A stretch of 64,000 bases of DNA from Paeniglutamicibacter quisquiliarum (GCF_019084045.1 NZ_JAHRED010000007.1:62001-126000), one strand, 5' to 3'; counted from the first letter of the stretch, positions 54,134 to 63,680 are shown. Notes: generated from the letters alone by a model not told the origin. Numbers and translations are program-made.

Positions 54134-55651
54134 TCATACCCTGATCCTCGGGTCCAGAATGGCGTAGAAAATGTCGGCCAGCATGTTGAACAGGACCGCA
54201 GCGGTGCCCGTCACCAGGAAGAAGGCCATCACCGGAGCGGGGTCAACCTGCATCAGGCCCGTTCGGAACAGCTCGCCCATGCCCTTCCAGCCGAAGACCG
54301 ACTCGGTGATCACCGCTCCGCCGATCAGGCCGGCGAAGTCGAAGGCCGCGATGGTGGCAATAGGGATCATCGCGTTGCGGAAGGCATGGCGGAAGATCAC
54401 CGTGCGTTCGCTCAGCCCCTTGGATCGGGCCGTGCGGATGTAGTCCTGCTGTCCGACCTCCAGCATCGAGGAGCGGGTGTAGCGGCTGTAGCTGGCCAGC
54501 GAGATGATCGCCAGCAGGATGGTGGGCAACAGCAGCTGGGTGCCCTTGTCCAGGAAATCCTCCCAGAAGGTGCCGACGAAGTTCGGTGTTTGCGACCCGA
54601 TGGTCGCGATCGGCCGGGGTTTGAGCGCCAGGAATCCGGGCCAGGCCCGGAAGATGTGGTCAAGGGTCGTCAGCCCGGCCATGACGATGCCGGTGGCGAT
54701 TCCCACGCCCATCGCCGGGACGGCCAGGTGCCCGCCCAGGTACTTGCCCAACAGCGCCGGAATAACCACGGCGAGGACGGCTCCGATGGCCAGGACGAAC
54801 CAGTTCGGGTTCTCCAGCAGGCCGAAAGACGCGAAGTAGACGATCGCGCCCAGGGCAACGGTGGCCAGCGCCGGGTAAAGCACCTTGGTGTTTCGCAGGC
54901 CCACCGACATGGCGGTGCCGCTCAGGGCCACGCCGAGCCCGAGCACCAGCACCCCGCCGAAGCCCAGTTGCGGGAAGCGGAAGAAGTTCAGCCAGGTGAG
55001 GTAGGGGATGACTATCGCCACGAAGGCGGCCGCCACGGCGAAGGTGGCAATGCGCCGTCTGGGCGTGCCACCCAGGAAGACCTGCATGAGGAAGCCGACA
55101 AGGACCGCGATGGCGGCAATCTGCGGCACCGAGAAGGCAGGGTCCTCCATCCAGTCGTTATAGCCGATGGCGAGGTATTCCTTGAGCAGCACTGCGGCCC
55201 AGAAGACCGGAAGCGAGAAGAACATGAACGTCAGGAACGTAACGCCGTAGTCGAGGCCCGAGTACTGGCGCACAGCAGTCAAGACGCCGATGGCGATCCC
55301 GAGGATCGCGGCGAGCACCGTGGCCAGCAGGACCAGGCGCAGGGTGGAACTGGCCGCCAGTCCGAGCAGCGCACTGACTTCCACGCCTTGGCGGCTGGTG
55401 CCCAGGTCGCACTGGAGCGCGAAGCACTTGCCGACGCCGACCAGCCAGGTCCAGTAGCGCTGGTACCAGGGCATGTCCAGGTTCATGAACTCGATGCGCC
55501 GTTGCATCAGGTTTTCGCGGTTTTCCGCATTGCTTTCCCGCAACTCCGCCAGCGGGTCGCCGGAGTTGATCACGAGGACGTAGAGCAGGAGCGAGGCCGC
55601 GAATAGGATCCCTATCGACGCGCCCAGCCTGCGGAGAATGAATCTCAACAC
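54134..55651 (-). CDS. Peptide ABC transporter permease, DppB type, expanded (system 2)
   Basis: Permease of 505 aa, far longer than the 300-340 aa usual for DppB. N-terminus (MLRFILRRLGASIGILFAASLLLYVLV) and C-terminus (YIRTARSKGLSERTVIFRHAFRNAMIPI, EAA loop; FNMLADIFYAILDPRIRV) are standard. Between roughly residues 175 and 330 an insertion adds several hydrophobic helices (IAAIAVLVGFLMQVFLGG, FGGVLVLGLGVALSGTA, WFVLAIGAVLAVVIPALLG), raising the helix count to about twelve. Frame and codon use are continuous, so this is a genuine expansion, not a fusion artefact. GTG start. Confidence 0.9.
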   Translation of the reverse strand: MLRFILRRLGASIGILFAASLLLYVLVINSGDPLAELRESNAENRENLMQRRIEFMNLDMPWYQRYWTWLVGVGKCFALQCDLGTSRQGVEVSALLGLAASSTLRLVLLATVLAAILGIAIGVLTAVRQYSGLDYGVTFLTFMFFSLPVFWAAVLLKEYLAIGYNDWMEDPAFSVPQIAAIAVLVGFLMQVFLGGTPRRRIATFAVAAAFVAIVIPYLTWLNFFRFPQLGFGGVLVLGLGVALSGTAMSVGLRNTKVLYPALATVALGAIVYFASFGLLENPNWFVLAIGAVLAVVIPALLGKYLGGHLAVPAMGVGIATGIVMAGLTTLDHIFRAWPGFLALKPRPIATIGSQTPNFVGTFWEDFLDKGTQLLLPTILLAIISLASYSRYTRSSMLEVGQQDYIRTARSKGLSERTVIFRHAFRNAMIPIATIAAFDFAGLIGGAVITESVFGWKGMGELFRTGLMQVDPAPVMAFFLVTGTAAVLFNMLADIFYAILDPRIRV

Positions 55652-55765
55652 TGCAAGTAGCTACCTTTCTAGCCGATGTGCCCGCGGCCCGGGGGCCAAC
55701 GGACACGTGGGGCCCGACGCTGGTTGCGCCAGGCCCCACGTTCTTACCGTTTTACCGTCGATCGG

Positions 55766-57568
55766 CTATTCGGCGCGGACCCACTGTTCCGCGTTCCAGA
55801 CCAGCCCGTTCTGGGTGGCCGTCTTGCGGACGTTGAGCACGTCCGCGGCGGATGCCCCCAGGCCCGGGTGGGCGAAGACCGGGATGCCGAAGAGGTCATC
55901 CCACAGGAGCTTTTCGATCTTCTTGGTTTCCTCCGCGTGGACGTTGGTGTCCAAGGTGGTGGTCAGACGCTCCCAGGCCGCGTCGACCTCGGTGTTGGAA
56001 TACTGGCCGTAGTTCTGCGGCTTGTCCGTGCCGTAGATGTTCTCGCCGGAGGTGATCTGGCCGGATCCGGCCCAGGCGAACAGGGCAACCTCGTAGTCGC
56101 CGCGTTCCATGGTGCCGCCGGGTGCGAAGAAGTCCGCGTTGCCTGCGTCGACGACCTCGAAGCCCGCCTGGTCGCAGGAGGACTTGATCATGGCGACTTC
56201 CTCGGCGCGGCGCGGGTTCGGCGCGGAGTACCCGATGCGGACCTTGGGCTTGTCGACGCCTTCGGTCTCGAGGATCTTCTTGGCTCCCTCGATGTCGACG
56301 TTGTCGTACTGGCCGGCGTAGGCGGCGGCCACGACATCGTCGTAGCTGTCCTGGAACGGGAAGACCTCGCGGGCGTTCATGACCTCGGCCTCCGGGTTCA
56401 GCGGCTTGATCAGGTTATCCACGATCTGCTGGCGCGGAACGCACATGGCGAAGGCCTTGCGCAGTTCCAGGTTGTCCGAGAAGAGCGCGCCCTTGGCGAA
56501 GTTGAAGTCGAGGTGCTCCCAGGTGAGGGTGTCGCCCTGGTGGATCTGGACCGAGTCGCCCAGTGCCGTCAGCTGCGCGAGCGTGTCCACAGTCGCCTGT
56601 GGCTCGATGACATCGATGTCGCTGTTCTGCAGCGCCTGGACCATGGTGTCGGGCGCCGCGAAGCGGATGACCAGTTCCTTGGTTGCCGCCGGAGTGCCGT
56701 AGTAGTTCTCGTTGGCCACCAGGGTTACGGACTGGCCGGCCTCCCAGCTGCCCAGCTTGTACGGTCCGGAGACCGGGATGAGGTCGGCCGCGGGCAACTT
56801 GCCCGGTGAGGTGTTCCAGCCGGTGTTCCAGAAGGAAGCGGCTTTCTTCAGCGCGGCGGAGTCGCCCGAGCGAATGGCGTCGACCATTTCCTCGGTGCTC
56901 ATGCCAGCCTGCTTCGCCACGACGTGGGCCGGGCTGTAGATCATGGTCTGGATGGCGTAGTCCGGATCCGGGTTGGCGTAGGTGACGGTGAATTCCTTGC
57001 CGGCCGCGTCGCCCTCGGGACCCTTGGGGATGGTCTGTCCGAGGTCCTGTGACACCGAGTTGAACAGCGGCTTCTTGCCGTCGGCGAGGTTGGTGTTCTG
57101 CACGCCCCAGGCCAGCACCGCGTCGGCAACCGTGATGTCGGTGCCGTCTGACCACTTAGCCTCGGGGTTGATGGTGTACTTGATGGTCATCGGGTCTTCG
57201 CTGACGACCTCGTATTTGCCCAGGTCCTCGTTCGGGTAGACCTTTCCGTCCGTGCCGAAGTAGTAGAAGCTGGCAAAGAGCCTGTCGGTGATGGCGGAGT
57301 TATAGGTGCTGTAGGACTCGGGGGTCAACCCGTTGTAGCTGATGAAGTCCTCGGCGCCGACCGAATAGCTGACCGAGTCGTCCTTGGTCGTGATGTCGCC
57401 AAGGTCGGCCAGGCCGGTGTTCGCCGGTTCGACGCTGAACTTGCCGCTCGAAGCGGCCGGCGACGACTCCGAAGGCGTTGCGTTCTGGCCGCCGGGGGCA
57501 CATGCACTGAGCGCCAGTGCGAGCGCAGCACCCACCGCAACAGCCTTGGAAATACGTTGGAAACGCAT
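55766..57568 (-). CDS. Peptide-binding lipoprotein (system 2)
   Basis: SBP family 5 (DppA/OppA-type) lipoprotein of 600 aa. The signal MRFQRISKAVAVGAALALALSAC ends in LSAC. Family segments: GLTPESYSTYNSAITDRLFASF, KYTINPEAKWSDGTDITVADAVLAW, and GPYKLGSWEAGQSVTLVANENYYG. SD AGGAGGAG. First gene of system 2 (binding protein, DppB, DppC, fused ATPase). A CRP-like site lies 160 bases upstream. Confidence 0.94.
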   Translation of the reverse strand: MRFQRISKAVAVGAALALALSACAPGGQNATPSESSPAASSGKFSVEPANTGLADLGDITTKDDSVSYSVGAEDFISYNGLTPESYSTYNSAITDRLFASFYYFGTDGKVYPNEDLGKYEVVSEDPMTIKYTINPEAKWSDGTDITVADAVLAWGVQNTNLADGKKPLFNSVSQDLGQTIPKGPEGDAAGKEFTVTYANPDPDYAIQTMIYSPAHVVAKQAGMSTEEMVDAIRSGDSAALKKAASFWNTGWNTSPGKLPAADLIPVSGPYKLGSWEAGQSVTLVANENYYGTPAATKELVIRFAAPDTMVQALQNSDIDVIEPQATVDTLAQLTALGDSVQIHQGDTLTWEHLDFNFAKGALFSDNLELRKAFAMCVPRQQIVDNLIKPLNPEAEVMNAREVFPFQDSYDDVVAAAYAGQYDNVDIEGAKKILETEGVDKPKVRIGYSAPNPRRAEEVAMIKSSCDQAGFEVVDAGNADFFAPGGTMERGDYEVALFAWAGSGQITSGENIYGTDKPQNYGQYSNTEVDAAWERLTTTLDTNVHAEETKKIEKLLWDDLFGIPVFAHPGLGASAADVLNVRKTATQNGLVWNAEQWVRAE

Positions 57569-57727
57569 TTCTCCTCCTAATTAGCTTGATCCAAATGAAG
57601 CCGGGATTCCACCCGGATGCGGTCCATGCAGTGTGCGATGCCCCACAATTTAGAACCATAGCGCCGATTTCGCCGGTTGGATATAAAAACACCGCTTCAT
57701 ATTTTTGGGGCAATCGGCGCTCCACTT

Positions 57728-57743
57728 GGTGACCCGCGTCACC
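57728..57743. promoter_or_regulatory. CRP/GlxR-like site upstream of system 2
   Basis: GGTGACCCGCGTCACC is a perfect 5+5 palindrome with the GTGA-N6-TCAC core, 160 bases before the binding-protein start. The intervening region is AT-rich (57660-57710) and must hold the promoter. Confidence 0.5.
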
Positions 57744-57942
57744 ACCGACGCCCGCAACAAACGTGACGGGCGCTACAACCGCTAAAAATCAAGGATCTAC
57801 TTCACATTGAGTTTTGCCAATTACTACCGGCAAGTAGTCGGGTTGGCGCTCGGGCAATTTATAACAGTTTGGAAACATGGCCCGAACGGGCCTTCGCCGC
57901 CCGTGAATCGGCCTGTCGGGCGGGATCCCGGCTTAAGCAACC

Positions 57943-57972
57943 GGAGGGGCAAACCTTCCGGTTTGCCCCTCC
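57943..57972 (-). terminator. Terminator after system 1 ATPase
   Basis: GGAGGGGCAAACC (57943-57955) pairs perfectly with GGTTTGCCCCTCC (57960-57972), TTCC loop. It lies 48 bases beyond the ATPase stop at 58020. Confidence 0.7.
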
Positions 57973-58019
57973 ACCTGCGTTCTTTTATTGCGGAAACCTT
58001 ACCGACTCCTCACATCCAT

Positions 58020-59720
58020 TTACAGCCTCAACGTGGCACCGGGGATGGAGCGGAGCAGGTTCTTGGTGTACTCGCTCTGCGGGTTGTTGAACACCTCGTC
58101 GGTGGTGGCATACTCCACGACACGGCCATGCTGCATCACGCAGACGTCGTCCGCGATCTGGCGCACCACGGCCAGGTCGTGGGTGATGAACAGGTAGGTG
58201 AGGTTCAGTTCCTCCTGCAGCTTGTTGAGCAGGTTCAGGATCTGGGCCTGCACCAACACGTCCAGGGCAGAGACCGCCTCGTCGCAGATGATCACCTCCG
58301 GGTTCAGCGCCAGGGCACGCGCAATGGCAATGCGCTGGCGCTGGCCTCCGGAGAGCTCATTGGGGAAGCGATGCATCGTGGAAGATGGCATCGAGACGTG
58401 TTCCAGCAGCTCCTTCACCCGGGTCTGCCGGGACTTGGCATTGCCGATCCCGTGGATCCTCAGCGGTTCCTCGATGGTCCGGTAGATGCTGTACATCGGG
58501 TCCAGGGAACCGTAGGGATCCTGGAAGATCGGCTGGACGCGCCGGCGGAACTTGAACAGGTCCTTTTCGCTCCTGTTGCTCATTTCCTGCCCATCGAAGA
58601 TGACGGACCCCGACGTTGGCTCCAGGAGGCTCAGCACCATTTGGGCCACGGTGGACTTGCCCGAGCCGGACTCCCCCACAATCGCCGTGGTGGTGCCGCG
58701 CTTGACCGAGAGGGACACGTTGTCCACAGCGGTGAAGTCCTCGCTGCGTCCCAGGCCCTTGCGGATCTTGAAGACCTTGGTCAGGTCCTTGATCTGCAGG
58801 ACATCGTCGTCGGTGATTTCGTGTTCGGCCTTCACCACGGCGTTGATTTCCTCAGCGACCTCCGTCCGCTGCGACTGCAGCCGCTTGGAGGCCAGCGAGG
58901 GTGCCGCCGCAACGAGGCGCTGGGTGTAGGGGTGCACCGGGTTGCGCAGGATCTCCAGTGCCGGGCCGGACTCGACGACCTGGCCCTTGTACATGACCAC
59001 GATCTTCTCGGCGCGCTCGGCGGCAAGACCCAGGTCGTGGGTGATCAGCAGCACCGCGGTGCCCAGTTCGCTGGTCATGGTGTCCAAGTGGTCCAGGATT
59101 TGCTGCTGCACCGTGACGTCCAGCGCGCTCGTGGGCTCGTCGGCGATCAGCAGGCGGGGCCGGCAGGCCAGCCCGATCGCGATCAGCGCGCGCTGGCGCA
59201 TGCCGCCGGAGAACTCGTGCGGGTACTGCCCGGCGCGCTTTGCCGCGTCGGGCAGCCCCGCGTCGGACAGGACCTGGGCGACGCGTTCCTTGGAGTTGCT
59301 TCCCGCCAGGCCGTTGGCCTTCAGGGTTTCCTGGACCTGGAAGCCGATCTTCCACACCGGGTTGAGGTTGGACATCGGGTCCTGGGGAACCATGCCGATC
59401 GAGCTGCCGCGAAGCTCGATGATGCGCTTCTCGTCGGCGTGGGTGATGTCCTCGCCGTCAAAGATGATCTGGCCGGCGGTGACCTTGCCGTTGCCGGGCA
59501 GCAGGCCGATGGCCGACAGCGCGGTGGTGGACTTTCCGGACCCCGACTCCCCCACGATCGCCACGGTCTCCCCGGGCATCACCGTCAGGTGGGCTTTGCG
59601 CACCGCGTTGACCGGCCCCTCGGGAGTGGTGAAGGTGATGGCCAGGTCCCTGATTTCCAGCAGCGGAAGGTCGTCCTGCGCCGAGTCGAACATGGTGGGT
59701 TTCTTCAATAATTCGCTCAT
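58020..59720 (-). CDS. Peptide ABC transporter, fused double ATPase (system 1)
   Basis: DppD-DppF-type fusion of 566 aa. First domain: Walker A GESGSGKS at 57-64, signature FSGGMRQRALIAIG, Walker B LLIADEPTSALDV. Second: GESGSGKSTVAQM, signature LSGGQRQRIAIARA and VIICDEAVSALDV, in which the Walker B glutamate is followed by Ala instead of Pro. Oligopeptide motifs NPVHPYTQRLVAAAP and NPQSEYTKNLLRSIPG close each half. ATG is five bases after the permease stop with AAGGGC upstream. Paralogous to the 51353-53056 ATPase. Confidence 0.95.
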   Translation of the reverse strand: MSELLKKPTMFDSAQDDLPLLEIRDLAITFTTPEGPVNAVRKAHLTVMPGETVAIVGESGSGKSTTALSAIGLLPGNGKVTAGQIIFDGEDITHADEKRIIELRGSSIGMVPQDPMSNLNPVWKIGFQVQETLKANGLAGSNSKERVAQVLSDAGLPDAAKRAGQYPHEFSGGMRQRALIAIGLACRPRLLIADEPTSALDVTVQQQILDHLDTMTSELGTAVLLITHDLGLAAERAEKIVVMYKGQVVESGPALEILRNPVHPYTQRLVAAAPSLASKRLQSQRTEVAEEINAVVKAEHEITDDDVLQIKDLTKVFKIRKGLGRSEDFTAVDNVSLSVKRGTTTAIVGESGSGKSTVAQMVLSLLEPTSGSVIFDGQEMSNRSEKDLFKFRRRVQPIFQDPYGSLDPMYSIYRTIEEPLRIHGIGNAKSRQTRVKELLEHVSMPSSTMHRFPNELSGGQRQRIAIARALALNPEVIICDEAVSALDVLVQAQILNLLNKLQEELNLTYLFITHDLAVVRQIADDVCVMQHGRVVEYATTDEVFNNPQSEYTKNLLRSIPGATLRL

Positions 59721-59724
59721 GGTG

Positions 59725-60738
59725 CTAGCCCTTACGTGACTTTGGATCGAGTGCGTCGCGCACGGCGTCCCCGAGCATGATGAAGCTCAACACCGTGATG
59801 GACAGTGCCAGTGCCGGCCACATGAGGATCTCGGGGTTGTTGCGCACGGAGATCTGCGCCGAGGCAATGTCATTGCCCCAACTCATGATGCTCGGTGGCA
59901 GCCCGAGTCCCAGGAACGACAGCGTCGCCTCGGCGACGATGTAGATGCCCAGCGAGATGGTCGAAACCACGATGACCGGTGCCAGGGAGTTCGGCACCAC
60001 GTGCTTGACCAGGGTCTTGAACTTGGACAGGCCAAGCGAGCGCGAGGCCATGACGTAGTCCGAGCTCTTGGCCTCGATGACCGCACCGCGGGTGATGCGG
60101 GCCATTTGTGGCCAGCCGAAGATTGCCAGGGTGATGATGACGGTCCAGATGCTGCGGTTCTCCCGGAATGCCGGCAGCTGCATGATGATGATCGCACCAA
60201 GGATCAGCGGCAGGGCAAAGAAGATGTCGGCCAGTCGGGCCAGGATCGCGTCGAGCCAGCCGCCGTAGTAGCCTGCCAGCGCGCCGAGGATGCCGCCAAA
60301 GACGACCACTGCGATGGTCGTGAACAATCCGACCAGCACCGAGGCCTGGGCACCGTACATGATGCGCGCATAGATGTCGCAGCCCTGGAACGTGAAGCCC
60401 AGGGGGTGTCCGGCCGAGGGGCCCTGGCGCGCAAACTCGAGGCTGCAGCTGGTCGGGCTGGTGCTGGTGAACAGCCCGGGGAAGGCGGCCACGGCGATCA
60501 CCAGGAGGATGAGCGCCGCGGAGATGATGAACAGCGGCTGGGTGCGCAACGAGCGCCAGGCCTGGGCCCACATGCTCAGTGGCGTAGCCGTTTCGTCGAC
60601 CTTATCCACTGACTGCAGCGGGGTTTCCTCAAGCGGTGCCACATAGTGCTCTATCCGGCGGCTGGAGATCTTTCCGGCGCGGACACGTGGAGCCGACGCG
60701 GTCGGTTCGATGATTTCGGGAGTTGGATTCTCAGACAA
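59725..60738 (-). CDS. Peptide ABC transporter permease, DppC type (system 1)
   Basis: Permease of 337 aa. A charged N-tail leads into LFIISAALILLVIAVAAFPGLF, a periplasmic segment containing HPLGFTFQGCDIYARIMYGAQASV, and the EAA loop SDYVMASRSLGLSKFKTLVKHVVPNSLAPVIVV; LGDAVRDALDPKSRKG ends it. Start is the TTG at 60738 behind AAGGAT, overlapping the end of the DppB-type gene. About six helices. Confidence 0.93.
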   Translation of the reverse strand: MSENPTPEIIEPTASAPRVRAGKISSRRIEHYVAPLEETPLQSVDKVDETATPLSMWAQAWRSLRTQPLFIISAALILLVIAVAAFPGLFTSTSPTSCSLEFARQGPSAGHPLGFTFQGCDIYARIMYGAQASVLVGLFTTIAVVVFGGILGALAGYYGGWLDAILARLADIFFALPLILGAIIIMQLPAFRENRSIWTVIITLAIFGWPQMARITRGAVIEAKSSDYVMASRSLGLSKFKTLVKHVVPNSLAPVIVVSTISLGIYIVAEATLSFLGLGLPPSIMSWGNDIASAQISVRNNPEILMWPALALSITVLSFIMLGDAVRDALDPKSRKG

Positions 60739-61657
60739 GGCGGATCCTTGGGTCAAGCCACGCGTAGAGCAAATCAACGACGAGGTTAGCGATAACAAAA
60801 ACAACCACGAGGACGCTGACGACTGCCACGACGGTTGGGGTTTCACCCTTGAGTACGGCCTGGTAAACCAGGTTGCCGATACCCGGGACGTTGAAGATGC
60901 CTTCGGTGACGATCGCGCCGCCCATGAGGGTGCCAAGGTCGGCCCCGAGGAACGTGACCACCGGGATCAGCGAGTTGCGCAGGATGTGGACCATGACCAC
61001 CCGGCGGCGGCTCAGGCCCTTCGCCGTTGCGGTGCGCACATAGTCTGCCTGCTTGTTCTCGATGATCGAGGTGCGGGTCAGTCGCAGCACATAGGCCAGC
61101 GAGACCAGTCCCAGGACGGTGGCTGGCAGTATCAGGTCGCCCCAGGGCGCAGTCGAACCAACGGTGGGTTTTGCCCAGTCGAGTTTTACCCCGACGATAA
61201 ACTGCAGCACGAAACCCAGGACGAAGGTGGGAACGGCGATGACGATCAACGAGGCAACCAGCACCGTGGAGTCAAAGAGCTTGCCCTTCTTAAGCCCGGC
61301 GATGACGCCGAAGATGATGCCGAAAAAGGCCTCAATGGCCAGCGCCATCACAGCGAGGCGTGCAGTCACCGGCATCGCCCGGGCAATGACGTCTGCCACG
61401 GGTTGGCCCGAGAATGTCTGGCCCAGATCGAAGGTCACCAGGTTCTTGAGGTAGAGGAAATACTGGACCCAGAACGGCTGGTCCAGGTTGTACTGGGCGC
61501 GCAGTGCGGATTCAACGGCCGGGCTCATCGGCTTGCCGCCGGATAGGGCGGCGATGGGGTCTCCCGGTGTGGCAAAGACCAAGAAATACACCAGCAGCGT
61601 TGCCCCGAAGAATACAGGGATCAACTGCAGGAATCTCTTGAAGGTAAACAAAATCAT
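60731..61657 (-). CDS. Peptide ABC transporter permease, DppB type (system 1)
   Basis: Permease of 308 aa, the standard size. N-terminus FTFKRFLQLIPVFFGATLLVYFLV, GDPIAALSG, and DQPFWVQYFLYLKNLVTFDLGQTF are typical; the EAA loop is ADYVRTATAKGLSRRRVVMVHILRNSLIPVV and the end VVDLLYAWLDPRIRL. It is the second gene of system 1, about 165 bases after the binding protein, with a hairpin between. Weak ribosome binding site. Confidence 0.94.
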   Translation of the reverse strand: MILFTFKRFLQLIPVFFGATLLVYFLVFATPGDPIAALSGGKPMSPAVESALRAQYNLDQPFWVQYFLYLKNLVTFDLGQTFSGQPVADVIARAMPVTARLAVMALAIEAFFGIIFGVIAGLKKGKLFDSTVLVASLIVIAVPTFVLGFVLQFIVGVKLDWAKPTVGSTAPWGDLILPATVLGLVSLAYVLRLTRTSIIENKQADYVRTATAKGLSRRRVVMVHILRNSLIPVVTFLGADLGTLMGGAIVTEGIFNVPGIGNLVYQAVLKGETPTVVAVVSVLVVVFVIANLVVDLLYAWLDPRIRLV

Positions 61658-61765
61658 GGAACTGCCACCGTGGGTGTTGTGGGGGTGATCGATTCGATCA
61701 AGGGACTACTCCTTGTAAGGAATTTTGGGTTGGCGGGCGGGGATGCCTTGCCGGTTCACGCAAGT

Positions 61766-61792
61766 AAGGGGGACCCAGGTCGGGTCCCCCTT
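61766..61792 (-). terminator. Hairpin between binding protein and permease
   Basis: AAGGGGGACCC (61766-61776) pairs perfectly with GGGTCCCCCTT (61782-61792), five-base loop. It follows the binding-protein stop by 30 bases; partial termination here would give the excess of binding protein over permease common in such operons. Confidence 0.65.
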
Positions 61793-61822
61793 TCTCGCGT
61801 TTTGGAGCTGTGGTAGGACGCT

Positions 61823-63463
61823 TTACTTGCCGACAATGGCGTTGTAAACCGGTACCCCGTTCCAGCCGAACTTCACATCGGTGACCTGATCGCTCCAGCC
61901 ACCCTGGACAGCCTGGTACCACAGCGGGATCACCGGCAGGTCCTTGAGCAGGATCTGCTGGGCCTCGTTGAAGATCTTGTTGCCTTCCTCGACGGAGGTG
62001 GCGGCAAGGCCCTCGGCCAGCTTCTGGTCGAATTCCTTGCTCGAGTAGTCGCCGTCGTTGGAACCGGCACCGGTGCCGTACAGCGGGCCAAGGAAGTTGT
62101 AGAGCGACGGGTAGTCTGCCTGCCAGCCGGCGCGCGAGGCCCCGGTGAGCTTCTTGGAGACCACCAGTTCGCGCATTTCCTTGAACGTCGGGATCGGGTT
62201 CAGCTCGGCCTTGATTCCCAGGGTGTTGGAAATCTGGTTGGCCATTGCCTCGATGTATTCCTTGTTGCCCGCACCATCGATGTTTGAGGTCATGGTGAAG
62301 GTCTTGTCGGCCGGCCACGGATCAATCTTGTCGGCCTCGGCCCACAGTTCCTTGGCCTTCTCGGCGTTAAAAGTCAGCACCTCGTTGCCCGGGAGGGCAT
62401 CGGAGTAGCCGTCGAGGACCGGGGAGGTGAAGTCCTTGGCGATCTGCTTGCCGCCGAAGAAGATGTTGTCGATGATTTCCTGGCGGTTGATGGACATCGA
62501 GATGGCCTGTCGGCGCAGCTCGCCGGCCTCGCCCTTGAACTCGGGCAGGTAGCTGGCAATCGTCATGGTGGCGTTGCCCGCGTATGCCTGGTTGACCCAG
62601 CGGTCGCCGAGGTCGTCCTGGTAGTTCTGCAGAGCGCTCGGCGGGATCTGGTCGAGCACATCGAGGTTGTTGGCCAACAGGTCCTGGTAGGCGGCATCGA
62701 AGGTGCTGTAGATCTTGAACGAAACGCCGCCATTGGCCGCGGTTCGCGGGCCGGAGTAGTCGGCGTTCGGGACCAGGTCGATCTGAACGTTGTGCTTCCA
62801 GCCGTCTTCGGCCAGCTTGTACGGGCCGTTGCCTGCAGGCTTTTCGCCGAAGGCCTTCGGGTCCTCGAATGCGGCGGCGGGCAGCGGGTAGAAGGCGGTG
62901 TAGCCCAGGCGCAGCGGGAAGTCGGACTCCGCGCGCTTGAGTTCAACGGTGAAGGTGGTGTCGTCCACGACCTTCAGGCCCTCCATGGTCTCCTCGGTGG
63001 CACCCTCGGCGCTAACCGTGTCGTAGCCCTTGATGGACTCGAAGAAGTACGAGTTCAGCTGCGCGTTCTTGGCTGCGGCGCCAAAGTTCCAGGCGTCCAC
63101 GAACGACTTGGCCGTGACGGCCTCGCCGTTGGTGAACTTCTGGCCGGTCTTGATCTTGATGGTGTAGGTCTTGGCGTCGGTGGTCTCAATGGACTCCGCC
63201 AGTTCATTGACCGGCTTGCCGTCGATGTCGTAGCTGACCAGCCCGGTGAAGAGCAGATCCATCACGCGTCCGCCACCAACCTCGTTGGTGTTGGCCGGCA
63301 ACAGGCCGTTCTGCGGTTCGGTCGAGTTCGCCGTGATGACCTTCGACGGATCTCCGCCGGTGGTTTCGTCGGCTTCCTCTGCGCCGCCGCCACCACAGGC
63401 GGTCAGGGTAAGGGCCAGGGCTGCGGAAAGCACAAGGGCCTTCGAGGTGCGGTTGTAACGCAT
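61823..63463 (-). CDS. Peptide-binding lipoprotein (system 1)
   Basis: SBP family 5 lipoprotein of 546 aa. Signal MRYNRTSKALVLSAALALTLTAC ends in an LTAC lipobox. Family segments: STEPQNGLLPANTNEVGGGRVMDLLFTGL, KIKTGQKFTNGEAVTAKSFVDAW, GNGPYKLAEDGWKHNVQIDLVPNADY, and DLPVIPLWYQAVQGGW near the end. This layout is of the oligopeptide (OppA-like) kind. SD GAGGAG. First gene of system 1, with a CRP-like palindrome about 60 bases upstream. Confidence 0.94.
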   Translation of the reverse strand: MRYNRTSKALVLSAALALTLTACGGGGAEEADETTGGDPSKVITANSTEPQNGLLPANTNEVGGGRVMDLLFTGLVSYDIDGKPVNELAESIETTDAKTYTIKIKTGQKFTNGEAVTAKSFVDAWNFGAAAKNAQLNSYFFESIKGYDTVSAEGATEETMEGLKVVDDTTFTVELKRAESDFPLRLGYTAFYPLPAAAFEDPKAFGEKPAGNGPYKLAEDGWKHNVQIDLVPNADYSGPRTAANGGVSFKIYSTFDAAYQDLLANNLDVLDQIPPSALQNYQDDLGDRWVNQAYAGNATMTIASYLPEFKGEAGELRRQAISMSINRQEIIDNIFFGGKQIAKDFTSPVLDGYSDALPGNEVLTFNAEKAKELWAEADKIDPWPADKTFTMTSNIDGAGNKEYIEAMANQISNTLGIKAELNPIPTFKEMRELVVSKKLTGASRAGWQADYPSLYNFLGPLYGTGAGSNDGDYSSKEFDQKLAEGLAATSVEEGNKIFNEAQQILLKDLPVIPLWYQAVQGGWSDQVTDVKFGWNGVPVYNAIVGK

Positions 63464-63525
63464 TCTTTCTCCTCAACGAGTTTGTTTGGTTGGCGTGAGC
63501 GAGTGTTTTGTGCAGCGCCAACCAT

Positions 63526-63541
63526 GGTGAGTCTCATCACT
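63526..63541. promoter_or_regulatory. CRP/GlxR-like site upstream of system 1
   Basis: GGTGAGTCTCATCACT contains GTGA-N6-TCAC, 63 bases before the binding-protein start. Outer bases are not symmetric, so it is a weaker match than the other two sites. Confidence 0.4.
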
Positions 63542-63680
63542 CACAAGTGACACTACTCATAAATCTCTGAAACAACCAATGAACGACTGCTTCGAAACAG
63601 AATCTTAATGATTCTGCAACTTATGACAGGACAACTTTCCGTAGGCTTTGTTGTCATCTCCTCACATCGGTCGGGTGACG

